Of a stretch of DNA of 18,842 bases, positions 6,309 to 13,631 are shown in pieces. Position numbers and translations under genes: made by a program. This DNA comes from Clostridia bacterium. GTDB taxonomy: Bacteria > Bacillota > Clostridia > Christensenellales > Aristaeellaceae. Where the stretch lies: NCBI GenBank assembly GCA_900759005.1, contig CAAEUQ010000176.1:1-18842 (forward strand), in the 5' to 3' direction. How positions within the stretch are numbered: the first letter of the stretch is position 1; each line of letters starts with the position of its first letter. The notes under the pieces were generated by a model. That model had not been told where the DNA came from. It saw only the letters and a list, made by a program, of their open reading frames with translations, and did no database searches.

Positions 6309-8390
6309 TTAATCCTCGTCCTCGTCCTCGCGCTTGCAGGCTTCGACGATCTTCTTCGCATCCGCCGCGGGAACTTCCTCGTAGCGTTCGAAGGTCATCG
6401 TGAAGGAACCGCGCGCCTGCGTCATAGAACGCAGATCGGTCGCGTACTTGAACATCTCGGAAAGCGGCGCTTCCGCGGTAACGCGCTGGAGCTCGCCAAC
6501 CTTGTCCATGCCCATGATGCGGCCGCGGCGCTTGTTCATATCGCCGATGATATCGCCCATGTACTGATCCGGAACATCCACTTCGACGTGGTAGATCGGC
6601 TCGAGCAGAACCGGCATCGCGGTCGTCAGCTGCTTGAATGCCAGACGCGCCGCAGTCTTGAACGCCATTTCGGAGGAGTCGACCGGGTGATAGCCGCCGT
6701 CGTACAGTTCCGCGGTCAGACCGACCACCGGGAAGCCCGCCATGACGCCGTGCTTGATGTTGTCACGCAGACCCTTTTCAACTGCGGGAATGAAGTTGCG
6801 CGGTACGGTGCCGCCGACGACGGAATCGATAAAGTGGAACTCGGTATCGTTCGGGTCGTCGTTCGGACGGAACTTGATCTTAACGTCGCCGAACTGACCA
6901 TGTCCGCCGGACTGTTTCTTGTGACGGCCTTCAACGTCGATCGGCTTGCGGATGGACTCGCGGTACGGGATCTTGGGATCCTGCAGCACGCACTCCGCGC
7001 CGAACTTGCTCGCCAGCTTCTTCGCGATGACCTCGATATGCATCTCGCCCAGACCGGACAGAACACTCTCGGTCGTTTCGACGTTCTTCTCAACCTTGAT
7101 CGTCGGGTCTTCTTCCATCAGACGCGCGAGACCGGAGAAGATCTTGTCTTCTTCGCCTGCCTTCTTCGCATAAACCGCCTTGGAAATGCAGGGGGCGGGG
7201 AACTGCAGGTCATCGAAGCGAACGGGGTTCGCTGCGTCGCACAGGGTGTTGCCGGTCGCAACGGTCTGCAGTTTCGCCAGTGCGCACAGGTCGCCCGCGC
7301 AAACGCGCGTAGTCGTCGCCTGCTTCTTGCCCTTCAGGATGTAAATCGTGCCCGGCTTTTCGGTCTTCTCGGCGTTGACGTTGTACAGCGTGATGTCAGG
7401 AGTCAGCACGCCGGAGGTGATCTTCATCAGTGAAAGCTTGCCGACAAACGGGTCGGCCATGGTCTTGAATACGCGCGCGGAGAAGGGCTGATCGTCCGCG
7501 CAGATGCGCTCGACGGTTTCACCGGTCTTCGGGTTCACGCCGGTGAGCACGCCGCCCGCCGGAGACGGCATCAGGTCAATGATATTGTCCAGAAGTTTCG
7601 CCAGACCCACGCGGGTGATGCCGGAGCAGCAGACGACCGGAACGACCGTGCCTTCGACGATACCCTTGCGCAGACCATGCATCATCTCTTCAAAGGAAAG
7701 CTCGCCTTCCTCGAAGAACTTCTCCATCAGCTCGTCGTCCGCGCCGGCAGCCGCTTCCATGATCGCTTCACGCGCGGATTCAACTTCGTCCGCCACGGAA
7801 GCCGGAATCTCGGTCGCCTTCAGCGTTTTGCCTTCGCCGATGAACGCTTTATTTTCCAGAACGCACGCAACGCCCGTGAACTTGCCGCCTTCCACGATCG
7901 GAACCTGAATCGGCGCGATGTGGCTGCCGTACTTGGCGGTGATGGTGCCGAGCGCCTTTTCGAAGTTGGCGTTCTCGCGATCCATCTGGTTGATCACGAT
8001 CATGCGGGAGGTATGGGCCTTGTCGCACATTGCCCACGCTTTCTCAGCGCCGACGGACAGACCGGAAACTGCGCCCACGGTGATCAGAGCGGCGTCCGAA
8101 ACCGCCATCGGACCAACCTGCTCGCCCGCAAAATCAAAATAGCCAGGAATATCGATCAAATTGATCTTCGTTTCCTTCCACTCCAGCGGAGCCATCGCAG
8201 CGGAAATGGAAATCTGACGGCGAATCTCTTCCGGATCGTAGTCGGTTGTGGTGCTGCCATCTTCCACGCGGCCCTGGCGATCGATTGCGCCGGCGGTGAA
8301 GAGGAGCGCCTCCACGAGCGTAGTCTTACCTTCGCTGCCGTGACCGACAACGGAGAGGTTGCGGATATTCTTGGCCTGATAATCTTTCAT
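6309..8390 (-). CDS. fusA: elongation factor G paralogue (EF-G2-like GTPase)
   Basis: 693 residues with the full EF-G domain order: G domain (about 1-280), domain II (about 295-385), domain III (about 400-470), domain IV with GGHGQFGDVKI (495-505) and domain V (about 597-670), then an acidic tail KREDEDED. The nucleotide-binding motifs deviate from canonical translocase. The P-loop is GHGSEGKT (16-23) instead of AHIDAGKT. The G3 motif is DIPGY (80-84) instead of DTPGH, so the histidine needed for GTP hydrolysis is a tyrosine. The G4 motif is NQMD (134-137) instead of NKMD. DTPGY-like variants are known in the EF-G2 branch (mycobacterial EF-G2, Thermus EF-G-2), whose role is unclear. Start at 8390 has AGGGGG 8 bases upstream. 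Probably not the main translocase, which in such bacteria usually sits in the str operon. Confidence 0.85.
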   Translation of the reverse strand: MKDYQAKNIRNLSVVGHGSEGKTTLVEALLFTAGAIDRQGRVEDGSTTTDYDPEEIRRQISISAAMAPLEWKETKINLIDIPGYFDFAGEQVGPMAVSDAALITVGAVSGLSVGAEKAWAMCDKAHTSRMIVINQMDRENANFEKALGTITAKYGSHIAPIQVPIVEGGKFTGVACVLENKAFIGEGKTLKATEIPASVADEVESAREAIMEAAAGADDELMEKFFEEGELSFEEMMHGLRKGIVEGTVVPVVCCSGITRVGLAKLLDNIIDLMPSPAGGVLTGVNPKTGETVERICADDQPFSARVFKTMADPFVGKLSLMKITSGVLTPDITLYNVNAEKTEKPGTIYILKGKKQATTTRVCAGDLCALAKLQTVATGNTLCDAANPVRFDDLQFPAPCISKAVYAKKAGEEDKIFSGLARLMEEDPTIKVEKNVETTESVLSGLGEMHIEVIAKKLASKFGAECVLQDPKIPYRESIRKPIDVEGRHKKQSGGHGQFGDVKIKFRPNDDPNDTEFHFIDSVVGGTVPRNFIPAVEKGLRDNIKHGVMAGFPVVGLTAELYDGGYHPVDSSEMAFKTAARLAFKQLTTAMPVLLEPIYHVEVDVPDQYMGDIIGDMNKRRGRIMGMDKVGELQRVTAEAPLSEMFKYATDLRSMTQARGSFTMTFERYEEVPAADAKKIVEACKREDEDED

Positions 8391-8490
8391 GGTGTATTCC
8401 CCCTGTTTTGATTCTATCCTGCAAACGGAGCAGGTCTGGCAGAGACGGCGTGCGCGAACGCCGTTTCGCCCCATATGCCATAGTGTTTTT

Positions 8491-8519
8491 ATTTTAACAG
8501 AAAAACTTCGATTTGAAAA
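8491..8519 (-). promoter_or_regulatory. possible promoter of the EF-G-like gene
   Basis: On the minus strand TTTTCA (8519-8514), a 17-base spacer and TAAAAT (8496-8491) would give a leader of about 95 bases. The -10 is reasonable and the -35 matches at four of six positions. Confidence 0.4.
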
Positions 8520-8599
8520 CCCCTTTTGGAAGGTTTTTTTGTTTTTACGCGGAAATAAGTAAGAAAACTTGTATTTTAACACCGAAGGGAGGGCGAATC

Positions 8600-9829
8600 A
8601 TGGGCAAAGGGCTGAAAATTTTTCTGATTGCCGCGCTGGTTTTTGCGCTGCCCTGCGCCGAAGCGTTTGAAGCGCGCGATGAACTCAGAAGCGCCTATCG
8701 CGCGATTGAAAGTCTGAACGACGATTCGCTCTTCGATTCCGAGCCGTCCATCCGCGCGCCATACGCGCCGGGAACGCTTACGGATGAAGCTCGTCGAAAT
8801 GCGCTCGATACGGTGAATTTTCTGCGCGTGGTTGCGAATCTGAATCCGGTGGGCGAAAACGCACTGTATGATTTGCGGTGCGCGCACGGCGCAGTGCTGC
8901 TTGCGGCGAATGATTTCGTCGCTCACGATCCGCCGCAGCCCGCCGATATGCCCGATGAATTCTATGCGTCCGCCTGTGCCGGCACGTCGGAGAGCAATCT
9001 CGTCGGGCTGAACTGGATGCGCCCTTCCATTTTGACCGAAGGCATTCGCTATTTTGCACGCGATGACGGAGAAACGAACCTTTCCGTGCTCGGTCATCGC
9101 CGCTGGCTTTTGAATCCGGAAATGGGGGAAACGGGCTTCGGACTGGCAAACTCTGCGTCAGGGAAGAGCTATGCTGTCATGTACGCGCTTGACCAATCGG
9201 CAAATTGTGATTGGAGTGCGGTTTTCTGGCCTGCGGCGGGCGCGTTTCCGGTGGAGATGATGCATAAGGAGCTCGCGTGGTCGATTATGTTGAATCCGGA
9301 AAAATACGATCTCGCGCGTTCCAGTCCGATCGTGGTTTTGACGGAAGAAAACTCCGGCATGACGTTTACCTTCGATTGCCGAAATGAGACCGGCGACGGT
9401 TATTGCCGCGTGAGCGAAGAAAGCTTCGGTGCGGGCGCGTGCCTGATTTTCAGACCGGATTTTTCCAATACCGATTTTACCGATTACTGCCAGAACCAGC
9501 GCTGGACGGTGCGCGTTGCCGGTCTTTGCGGTGAGAGCGAATCGCTTGAATACATGGCGAATATGGTTTCGCTGTATGTTCAGGACGTTTCAAACGTCGA
9601 AATGAGCGTAAGCGAGCTTGAATTGCATACCGGTGAAACGTTCGCGCTGTCCGCACGCGTGATTCCCGACTACGCGGATGATCTCGTGCTTTCATGGTCG
9701 AGCGGAGATGAGAAGGTCGCGCGTGTGGACGAAAGCGGAAATGTAACCGCGGTTGCACCCGGTTCGTGCGAAATCGAAGCGCGCAGCGCGAACGGTCGCG
9801 CCGACTATTGCCGGATTACCGTTTCCTGA
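8600..9829 (+). CDS. secreted CAP-domain protein with C-terminal Ig-like domain
   Basis: 409 residues. A signal peptide (LKIFLIAALVFALPCAEA, about 5-22) points to export. Residues about 66-195 form a CAP/SCP/PR1 domain: ALDTVNFLRVVANL, AHGAVLLAANDF, a His in VAHD (H109), and the signature GHRRWLLNPEMGETGFG (165-181). After a middle region without clear family features, the last 78 residues are a bacterial Ig-like (BIG2-type) domain with VSELELHTGETFALSA, LSWSSGDEKVARVDESGNV and VAPGSCEIEA. Such proteins bind cell-wall or extracellular ligands in some organisms; the function is open. GGGAGGG sits 6 bases before the ATG, and the signal peptide fixes this start. The WG-repeat-like gene follows after 52 bases on the same strand, so co-transcription is likely. 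I see no convincing promoter directly upstream. Confidence 0.85.
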   Translation: MGKGLKIFLIAALVFALPCAEAFEARDELRSAYRAIESLNDDSLFDSEPSIRAPYAPGTLTDEARRNALDTVNFLRVVANLNPVGENALYDLRCAHGAVLLAANDFVAHDPPQPADMPDEFYASACAGTSESNLVGLNWMRPSILTEGIRYFARDDGETNLSVLGHRRWLLNPEMGETGFGLANSASGKSYAVMYALDQSANCDWSAVFWPAAGAFPVEMMHKELAWSIMLNPEKYDLARSSPIVVLTEENSGMTFTFDCRNETGDGYCRVSEESFGAGACLIFRPDFSNTDFTDYCQNQRWTVRVAGLCGESESLEYMANMVSLYVQDVSNVEMSVSELELHTGETFALSARVIPDYADDLVLSWSSGDEKVARVDESGNVTAVAPGSCEIEARSANGRADYCRITVS

Positions 9830-9881
9830 ATGGAACAAAAGACGCGAACCCCTCGTCCAATTTGCAAACGGAGGAAGATAT

Positions 9882-11279
9882 ATGAAAAGAATCATGGCGC
9901 TGATTGCGGTGCTGATACTGCTTTCAACCGCGTGCGCGGAGAGCTATCCCGCATACGTGTGGGGGGATGACGGCGCGTCGTTCGCGCTGCTTCTGGACGC
10001 GGACGGAACGATTCTTACGCCAGTCGATCAATACGCGATGATTTACCCGATTACCGACGACGGCGACGAGCGCGCGCTGTTCTGCGCGGCGATACTGGAT
10101 GAGGATGGTGAATTTGACTCGTGCGTGCTGATGAACGATCGCGGGGAAATCCTGCTCGATCGAAGCTTTCAGGCGCTCGAATTCCGCCGGAATACGATCC
10201 TTGCGACCGAACTCAGCGGTTGCATGACCGCGCTTGATGCCGATGGAAACGTGCTGCTCGCGGGCGGCTACGGCTGGATTGAACCGAACGGCGAAGGCGG
10301 CTATCTCGCACTGAAGACGGGCGAATCGTTTGATTCCGATGCGGGCAAAACCTATCCCGTCGTTGCGGTCGACGCCGAGGGTGAGGAGACGGAAACCGGC
10401 GTGATCAGCGATTTCTGGTCGCACGGCTGGTATTCCGAAGGACTTTGCCGCACCAACGATTATTCGAATTCGGACGGCGGCGAAACGCGCTATCTCGACG
10501 CGGACGGCAATATCGTCTTTACGGTTTCCGGTTATGCGGACGATTTCGAGGGCGGACACCTGATTCTTTTCGATGATCAGGGACAGTATCACCTTTTGAA
10601 CGCCTCGGGCGATGACGCGCTCGGCAAGGCTTACGCATCACTCAGCTTTGATTCCGCGCTCGGCGATCGCGCGCGGTTCATTGCGGCGGACGATCGCGGC
10701 GCAATCGAGATCCTGAATCCCGAAACGCTCGAATGTGAAAGCACGATCGCGCCGTGCGGAACGAAGGTCTGGTCTGCGATGCAGCCGGAGAACGGGCTGA
10801 TTTTCGTCTGGTATGCCGACCGCAGCCGCATTTACGATCTTGCCGGCAAGCTTCTTTTCGAGAATCTGGATTATGCGACCACGGAGGTCAATCTTACGTA
10901 TATGGTGCAGGGCGACGACAGCGTAAGCAGATTCGTCCGCTCGAGCGGCGCGTATCCCGATCAGGTTCAGACGCTGATTGACGAATCCGGCAATGCGCTG
11001 GGTGAAGGACACAGCTATATCGACGGTCTGAGCAGTCTGAAAGGCGCGGCGCGCTATCTGGTGACGGATTACGAGGTCGATCGTTCGGATGAGCCGGTTG
11101 TGATCGATGAAAGCGTTCGCTACGGCGTTTGCGATGAAACGGGAAAAATGGTGATTCCTGCCGAATACGATTCGATCGAGATGCTCGCATGGAATCACTA
11201 TTGGGTGAATAAAGGCGAAAAATGGGGAATGATCGATGAATCGGAGCAATGGCTGGCGACCGTCGATACGGATAAATGA
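9882..11279 (+). CDS. secreted WG-repeat-like protein
   Basis: 465 residues, start chosen by GGAGG 7 bases upstream and by the signal sequence MKRIMALIAVLILLSTACAES. A Cys near the cleavage site makes a lipoprotein conceivable, but position -3 is Ser, so ordinary signal peptidase cleavage is as likely. The rest consists of irregular repeated units with strand-turn-strand character, such as LLLDADGTILTP, LMNDRGEILLD, ALDADGNVLLAGG, YLDADGNIVFT and YDLAGKLLFEN. It ends in two clear WG/KWG-type units: GVCDETGKMVIPAEYDSIE and KWGMIDESEQW. WG-repeat proteins are thought to be beta-propeller-like or solenoid scaffolds of unknown function. The composition is strongly acidic. Its gene neighbours the CAP protein gene, suggesting a shared extracellular role. 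Confidence 0.78.
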   Translation: MKRIMALIAVLILLSTACAESYPAYVWGDDGASFALLLDADGTILTPVDQYAMIYPITDDGDERALFCAAILDEDGEFDSCVLMNDRGEILLDRSFQALEFRRNTILATELSGCMTALDADGNVLLAGGYGWIEPNGEGGYLALKTGESFDSDAGKTYPVVAVDAEGEETETGVISDFWSHGWYSEGLCRTNDYSNSDGGETRYLDADGNIVFTVSGYADDFEGGHLILFDDQGQYHLLNASGDDALGKAYASLSFDSALGDRARFIAADDRGAIEILNPETLECESTIAPCGTKVWSAMQPENGLIFVWYADRSRIYDLAGKLLFENLDYATTEVNLTYMVQGDDSVSRFVRSSGAYPDQVQTLIDESGNALGEGHSYIDGLSSLKGAARYLVTDYEVDRSDEPVVIDESVRYGVCDETGKMVIPAEYDSIEMLAWNHYWVNKGEKWGMIDESEQWLATVDTDK

Positions 11280-11284
11280 ACACG

Positions 11285-11315
11285 AAAACGCCCGACAAAA
11301 CCAATTGTCGGGCGT
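11285..11315 (-). terminator. 11-bp hairpin between WG-like gene and candidate RNA
   Basis: ACGCCCGACAA (11288-11298) pairs perfectly with TTGTCGGGCGT (11305-11315), loop of 6. Read on the minus strand it is followed by TTTT then CGTGTTC, fitting the end of the candidate RNA. It also lies 8 bases after the stop of the plus-strand WG-like gene, but no T tract follows on that strand, so it may be bidirectional with unequal strength. Confidence 0.65.
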
Positions 11316-11506
11316 GAATTCATATGCGGTTGTTGCTGCGCCTCTTTTCGAGGTCTGCATCTCCCGTTGCTTTCCGCAAGGCAGAAGGACTGCCGCCTGT
11401 GATCGAACAACGATAAATCTCAATTTGGGATAAACACATTTATGCGGGAGATGCAGACAAAGTGCTGATCGGTGAGTTCGGAACAGTACAATGGAATCGC
11501 CTCCCT

Positions 11507-11584
11507 TCAAATTTGCGACCATTCCCCGATCCGCGCGACCTCTGATCCGGCGTGCGAATGAAACGTAAGCATTGTCGCTTCCAT
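11507..11584 (-). other. 25-codon open frame inside the candidate RNA
   Basis: ATG at 11584 to TGA at 11507, encoding MEATMLTFHSH and a further 14 residues ending GEWSQI. Only a weak GAGAG lies upstream. The stop is followed at once by AAGGGAGG, which precedes a second 23-codon frame with a TTG start (11491-11420). Both frames overlap helices of the predicted RNA. They could be leader peptides or chance frames; I recognise neither. Confidence 0.2.
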
Positions 11585-11611
11585 CGGGAACGTCTCTCTT
11601 AATTCGCCTAT

Positions 11612-11640
11612 AGTATAACACATAAAATTAAAAATGTCAA
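11612..11640 (-). promoter_or_regulatory. consensus sigma-A promoter of the candidate RNA
   Basis: On the minus strand a perfect TTGACA (11640-11635), a 17-base AT-rich spacer and TATACT (11617-11612). Initiation is expected at about 11605. The region upstream to 11700 is unusually AT-rich, as is common for strong promoters. Confidence 0.85.
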
Positions 11641-11725
11641 CTGTTTTAGATAAAAATATCAGATAAAATCCAGATTCTGACGGAAATTTTGATTTATTTC
11701 GACAAAACTGCCGCGCTCGCAAAAG

Positions 11726-11758
11726 AAAAGGTTCTGAATCAACGATTCAGAACCTTCG
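11726..11758 (-). terminator. intrinsic terminator after tRNA-Pro
   Basis: A perfect 13-bp stem, AAGGTTCTGAATC (11728-11740) with GATTCAGAACCTT (11744-11756), and a 3-base loop. On the minus strand it is followed by TTCTTTTG. It starts immediately downstream of the tRNA 3' end and separates the tRNA unit from the next promoter. Confidence 0.85.
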
Positions 11759-11759
11759 C

Positions 11760-11836
11760 TGGTCTGGGTGGAGAGATTTGAACTCTCGGCCTCTTGAACC
11801 CCATTCAAGCACGCTACCAAACTGCGCTACACCCAG
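11760..11836 (-). tRNA. tRNA-Pro (GGG anticodon)
   Basis: 77-base cloverleaf with encoded CCA. The acceptor stem is CTGGGTG/CACCCAG with discriminator A. The D arm is GCGC..GCGT with the GG pair in its loop. The anticodon arm is CTTGA-ATGGGGT-TCAAG, giving anticodon GGG, which reads CCC and CCU proline codons. The T arm is GAGAG-TTCAAAT-CTCTC. It is transcribed alone from its own promoter. Confidence 0.95.
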
Positions 11837-11871
11837 ATATTCATCTTCACGTCTCTCAACGTTCGAGAAAT

Positions 11872-11900
11872 ATTATATCGCAGATGCGGGTGTATGTCAA
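11872..11900 (-). promoter_or_regulatory. perfect consensus promoter of tRNA-Pro
   Basis: On the minus strand TTGACA (11900-11895), a 17-base spacer and TATAAT (11877-11872), a full consensus match about 35 bases upstream of the tRNA 5' end. Confidence 0.9.
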
Positions 11901-11935
11901 TAGCGCGGTCTGTAAATAAATGGTTATATACGCTG

Positions 11936-12700
11936 TTACCGCAGCGTATCCAGCAGAAAATCGTGCAGAAGCCCGTTCGTCGCGGCGACGTTTCCGGTAA
12001 CAACCGCGTCCGATTCGCCCTTCCAGCCGGTCATTTTGCCGCCCGCCTCTTCGAGAATAACCTTTGCGGCGGCGATGTCGTACAGGCAAAGACTCAGTTC
12101 CGCAAACATATCCGATCGCCCGCACGCGACGGTGCAAAGTCCATACGCCGCCGTGCCGTAGCGCCGAACGTCGCTGATTTTTGCAAACAGATCGGGCACC
12201 AGTGCGATGAACCGCTTAAACGATTCTGGCACGCGATGACCGTAGCCGAAATGCAGAATGCCCTTGCGCGGATCGGAGACGGGGGAAACGTGAATCGGTT
12301 TCCCGTTCAGAAGCGCGCCCTTGCCGCGTACGGCGAGAAACAGTTCGTCCACGTCCGGCGCGTACACGCAGCCGACGACCAGTTCACCTTCATATTCGTA
12401 GGCAATCGAGATGCACCAGCCATGCTGCCCGCGCAGAAAGCTCTGCGTGCCGTCGATCGGGTCGACGATCCAGCGACCGTGCGCGTGTTCCGCGCCGCCG
12501 CCCTCTTCGCCGTAAAATGCATCCTCGGGAAACTCGGAAAGCAGAATTTCGCGAATCATCTTTTCGCTTTTCGGGTCGAGCTCGGTTACAAAATCATTCT
12601 CCGCTTTTTCAGTAAATCTCAACGCGCCGTGATGCACGAGCATTTTGCCCGCCGATCGCGCCGCGCGTTCCGCCGCCAATGCGCGCGCCGTCCAATCCAT
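11936..12700 (-). CDS. inositol monophosphatase family protein
   Basis: 254 residues, normal for the lithium-sensitive phosphatase family that removes phosphate from inositol phosphates, sugar phosphates or, in CysQ-like members, 3'-phosphoadenosine 5'-phosphate. Metal-binding motifs are present: FYGEEGG with E65/E66, WIVDPIDGTQSFLRG (77-91; D80, D83, T85), and a C-terminal LYDIAAAKVILEEAGG with D208. The last motif is normally WDxAAG; here Trp is Tyr and the Gly after the alanines is Ala, so substrate choice may differ from classical inositol monophosphatases. The start at 12700 has AGGCGG 6 bases upstream. The gene is divergent from exonuclease III and precedes the tRNA-Pro unit. The exact substrate cannot be told from sequence. 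Confidence 0.88.
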   Translation of the reverse strand: MDWTARALAAERAARSAGKMLVHHGALRFTEKAENDFVTELDPKSEKMIREILLSEFPEDAFYGEEGGGAEHAHGRWIVDPIDGTQSFLRGQHGWCISIAYEYEGELVVGCVYAPDVDELFLAVRGKGALLNGKPIHVSPVSDPRKGILHFGYGHRVPESFKRFIALVPDLFAKISDVRRYGTAAYGLCTVACGRSDMFAELSLCLYDIAAAKVILEEAGGKMTGWKGESDAVVTGNVAATNGLLHDFLLDTLR

Positions 12701-12720
12701 GTCAAACCGCCTTTCCGGGG

Positions 12721-12757
12721 TTGCGCGAAAACAACCCCATATGTTATAATCATTATA
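12721..12757. promoter_or_regulatory. overlapping divergent promoters
   Basis: The plus strand carries TGT-TATAAT (extended -10, box 12745-12750) with TTGCGC 18 bases upstream (12721-12726), facing exonuclease III. The minus strand carries TGC-TATAAT (box 12757-12752), facing the phosphatase gene. The two -10 boxes are one base apart, forming a near palindrome, so the two polymerases should compete. Confidence 0.65.
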
Positions 12758-12789
12758 GCATATTTTCGCCGAGAGAGGTGTTATTTTTT

Positions 12790-13569
12790 ATGAAATTGAT
12801 TTCATGGAACGTCAACGGCTTGCGCGCGATCGTCAAAAAGGACTTTTTCCGTGATATTCAGGCGCTTGATCCTGACATTCTCTGCCTTCAGGAGACCAAG
12901 ATGCAGAAAAATCAATACGACATTGATTTGCCCGGCTACCAATCCTATTGGAACGCCGCGGACAAAAAGGGCTACTCGGGAACGGCAGTATTTTCGCGCA
13001 TTCCGTTTCTGAATGTGACCTATGGCATTGGAATCGACGAGCACGACCACGAGGGCCGCGTGATTACCTGCGAAACGGAGGATTTCTTCCTCGTCTGCTG
13101 CTATACGCCGAACGCGCAGAAGGAGCTTGCGCGCATTGAATACAGGATGCGCTGGGAGAACGATTTTCGGGATTATCTGATTCGGATGGACAGGGTAAAG
13201 CCCGTCGTGCTCTGCGGCGATCTGAACGTTGCGCATGAGGAGATTGACCTTAAAAATCCATCGACAAATCATAAAAGCGCTGGCTTTTCCGATCAGGAGC
13301 GCGCACAGTTCGGAAGTCTCCTGGGTTCCGGATTCATCGACAGCTTCCGCTATTTTTATCCGACTGCGACCGGCGCTTACAGCTGGTGGAGCTATATCGG
13401 CGCGGCGCGTACGCGGAACGCCGGCTGGCGAATCGATTATTTCGTCGTGTCCGAACGGCTGAAAGACCGCATGATCGACGCGAAAATTCATTCGGACGTC
13501 ATGGGCAGCGATCATTGCCCCGTGGAATTAACGCTTCAATCGGACATTTCGAGCGTTAAAAGCGTATAA
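12790..13569 (+). CDS. xth: exodeoxyribonuclease III (AP endonuclease)
   Basis: 259 residues, typical for ExoIII/ExoA, a base-excision-repair enzyme that cuts at abasic sites and degrades 3' ends. Active-site residues of the endonuclease/exonuclease/phosphatase fold are all visible: N7 in ISWNVNGLRA, E35 in LQETKMQ, D144 and N146 in CGDLNVAHEEIDL, then GFSDQER, WRIDYFVVS with D216, and the terminal SDHCPV with D241 and H242. Homology begins at the ATG at 12790; AGGTG lies about 10 bases before it. It is transcribed from the extended -10 promoter shared with the divergent phosphatase gene. Confidence 0.95.
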   Translation: MKLISWNVNGLRAIVKKDFFRDIQALDPDILCLQETKMQKNQYDIDLPGYQSYWNAADKKGYSGTAVFSRIPFLNVTYGIGIDEHDHEGRVITCETEDFFLVCCYTPNAQKELARIEYRMRWENDFRDYLIRMDRVKPVVLCGDLNVAHEEIDLKNPSTNHKSAGFSDQERAQFGSLLGSGFIDSFRYFYPTATGAYSWWSYIGAARTRNAGWRIDYFVVSERLKDRMIDAKIHSDVMGSDHCPVELTLQSDISSVKSV

Positions 13570-13584
13570 TTCAGGCGAAAATGC

Positions 13585-13613
13585 TTGAAACAAAACGGAT
13601 GTTGCGATAAAAT
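13585..13613 (+). promoter_or_regulatory. promoter of the xpaC-telA-lemA-like-TPM operon
   Basis: TTGAAA (13585-13590), a 17-base spacer and TAAAAT (13608-13613). Transcription should begin at about 13620, only a dozen bases before the first gene, leaving a very short leader with AGGTG. Confidence 0.7.
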
Positions 13614-13631
13614 ATCTGACAGGTGATGAAG

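Larger units (their letters stand above)
11281..11605 (-). ncRNA. candidate structured non-coding RNA, family unknown
   Basis: A stand-alone minus-strand unit from a consensus promoter to an 11-bp hairpin, with dense potential structure. In transcript order: TTCCCGAT (11590-11583) pairs with ATCGGGGAA (11530-11522, one bulge) and encloses GCGAC/GTCGC (11578-11574 with 11539-11535). Next comes an AAGGGAGG tract (11507-11500). A perfect 14-bp helix, GTCTGCATCTCCCG (11458-11445) with CGGGAGATGCAGAC (11366-11353), closes a junction. The junction contains ATAAA-TGTG-TTTAT, AAAT-TGAG-ATTT and CGTTG/CAACG, the last enclosing GGCAG-TCCTT-CTGCC; CGTTG/CAACG shares its final two bases with the 14-bp helix. 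A small CCTC-GAAAA-GAGG hairpin follows, then the end hairpin. I looked for signatures of tmRNA, RNase P RNA, 6S, SRP RNA, T-box and common riboswitches and found none. Two tiny frames (25 and 23 codons) exist in it but look weak. Confidence 0.55.

Noticed and set aside
6108..7433. Plus-strand frame of 441 codons overlapping the EF-G-like and GNAT genes
   Set aside because: Crosses two well-supported minus-strand genes and their promoter and terminator; product has no family features.
11350..11460. The 14-bp inverted repeat as a small insertion element (MITE-like)
   Set aside because: No target duplication flanks it, the interior forms further helices on the transcribed strand, and promoter and terminator bracket it.
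11281..11605. Candidate RNA as tmRNA, RNase P RNA, 6S or SRP RNA
   Set aside because: No tRNA-like ends with CCA or tag frame ending in Ala-Ala, no GAGGAAAGUC core of RNase P, no SRP GGAA-loop domain, and the 5' and 3' ends do not pair as in 6S RNA.
10638..11621. Minus-strand frame of 327 codons running through the candidate RNA into the WG-like gene
   Set aside because: Most of it is the antisense of the WG-like gene and it crosses the terminal hairpin; its ATG at 11621 lies upstream of the mapped -10 box, so it would not be on the transcript from the consensus promoter.
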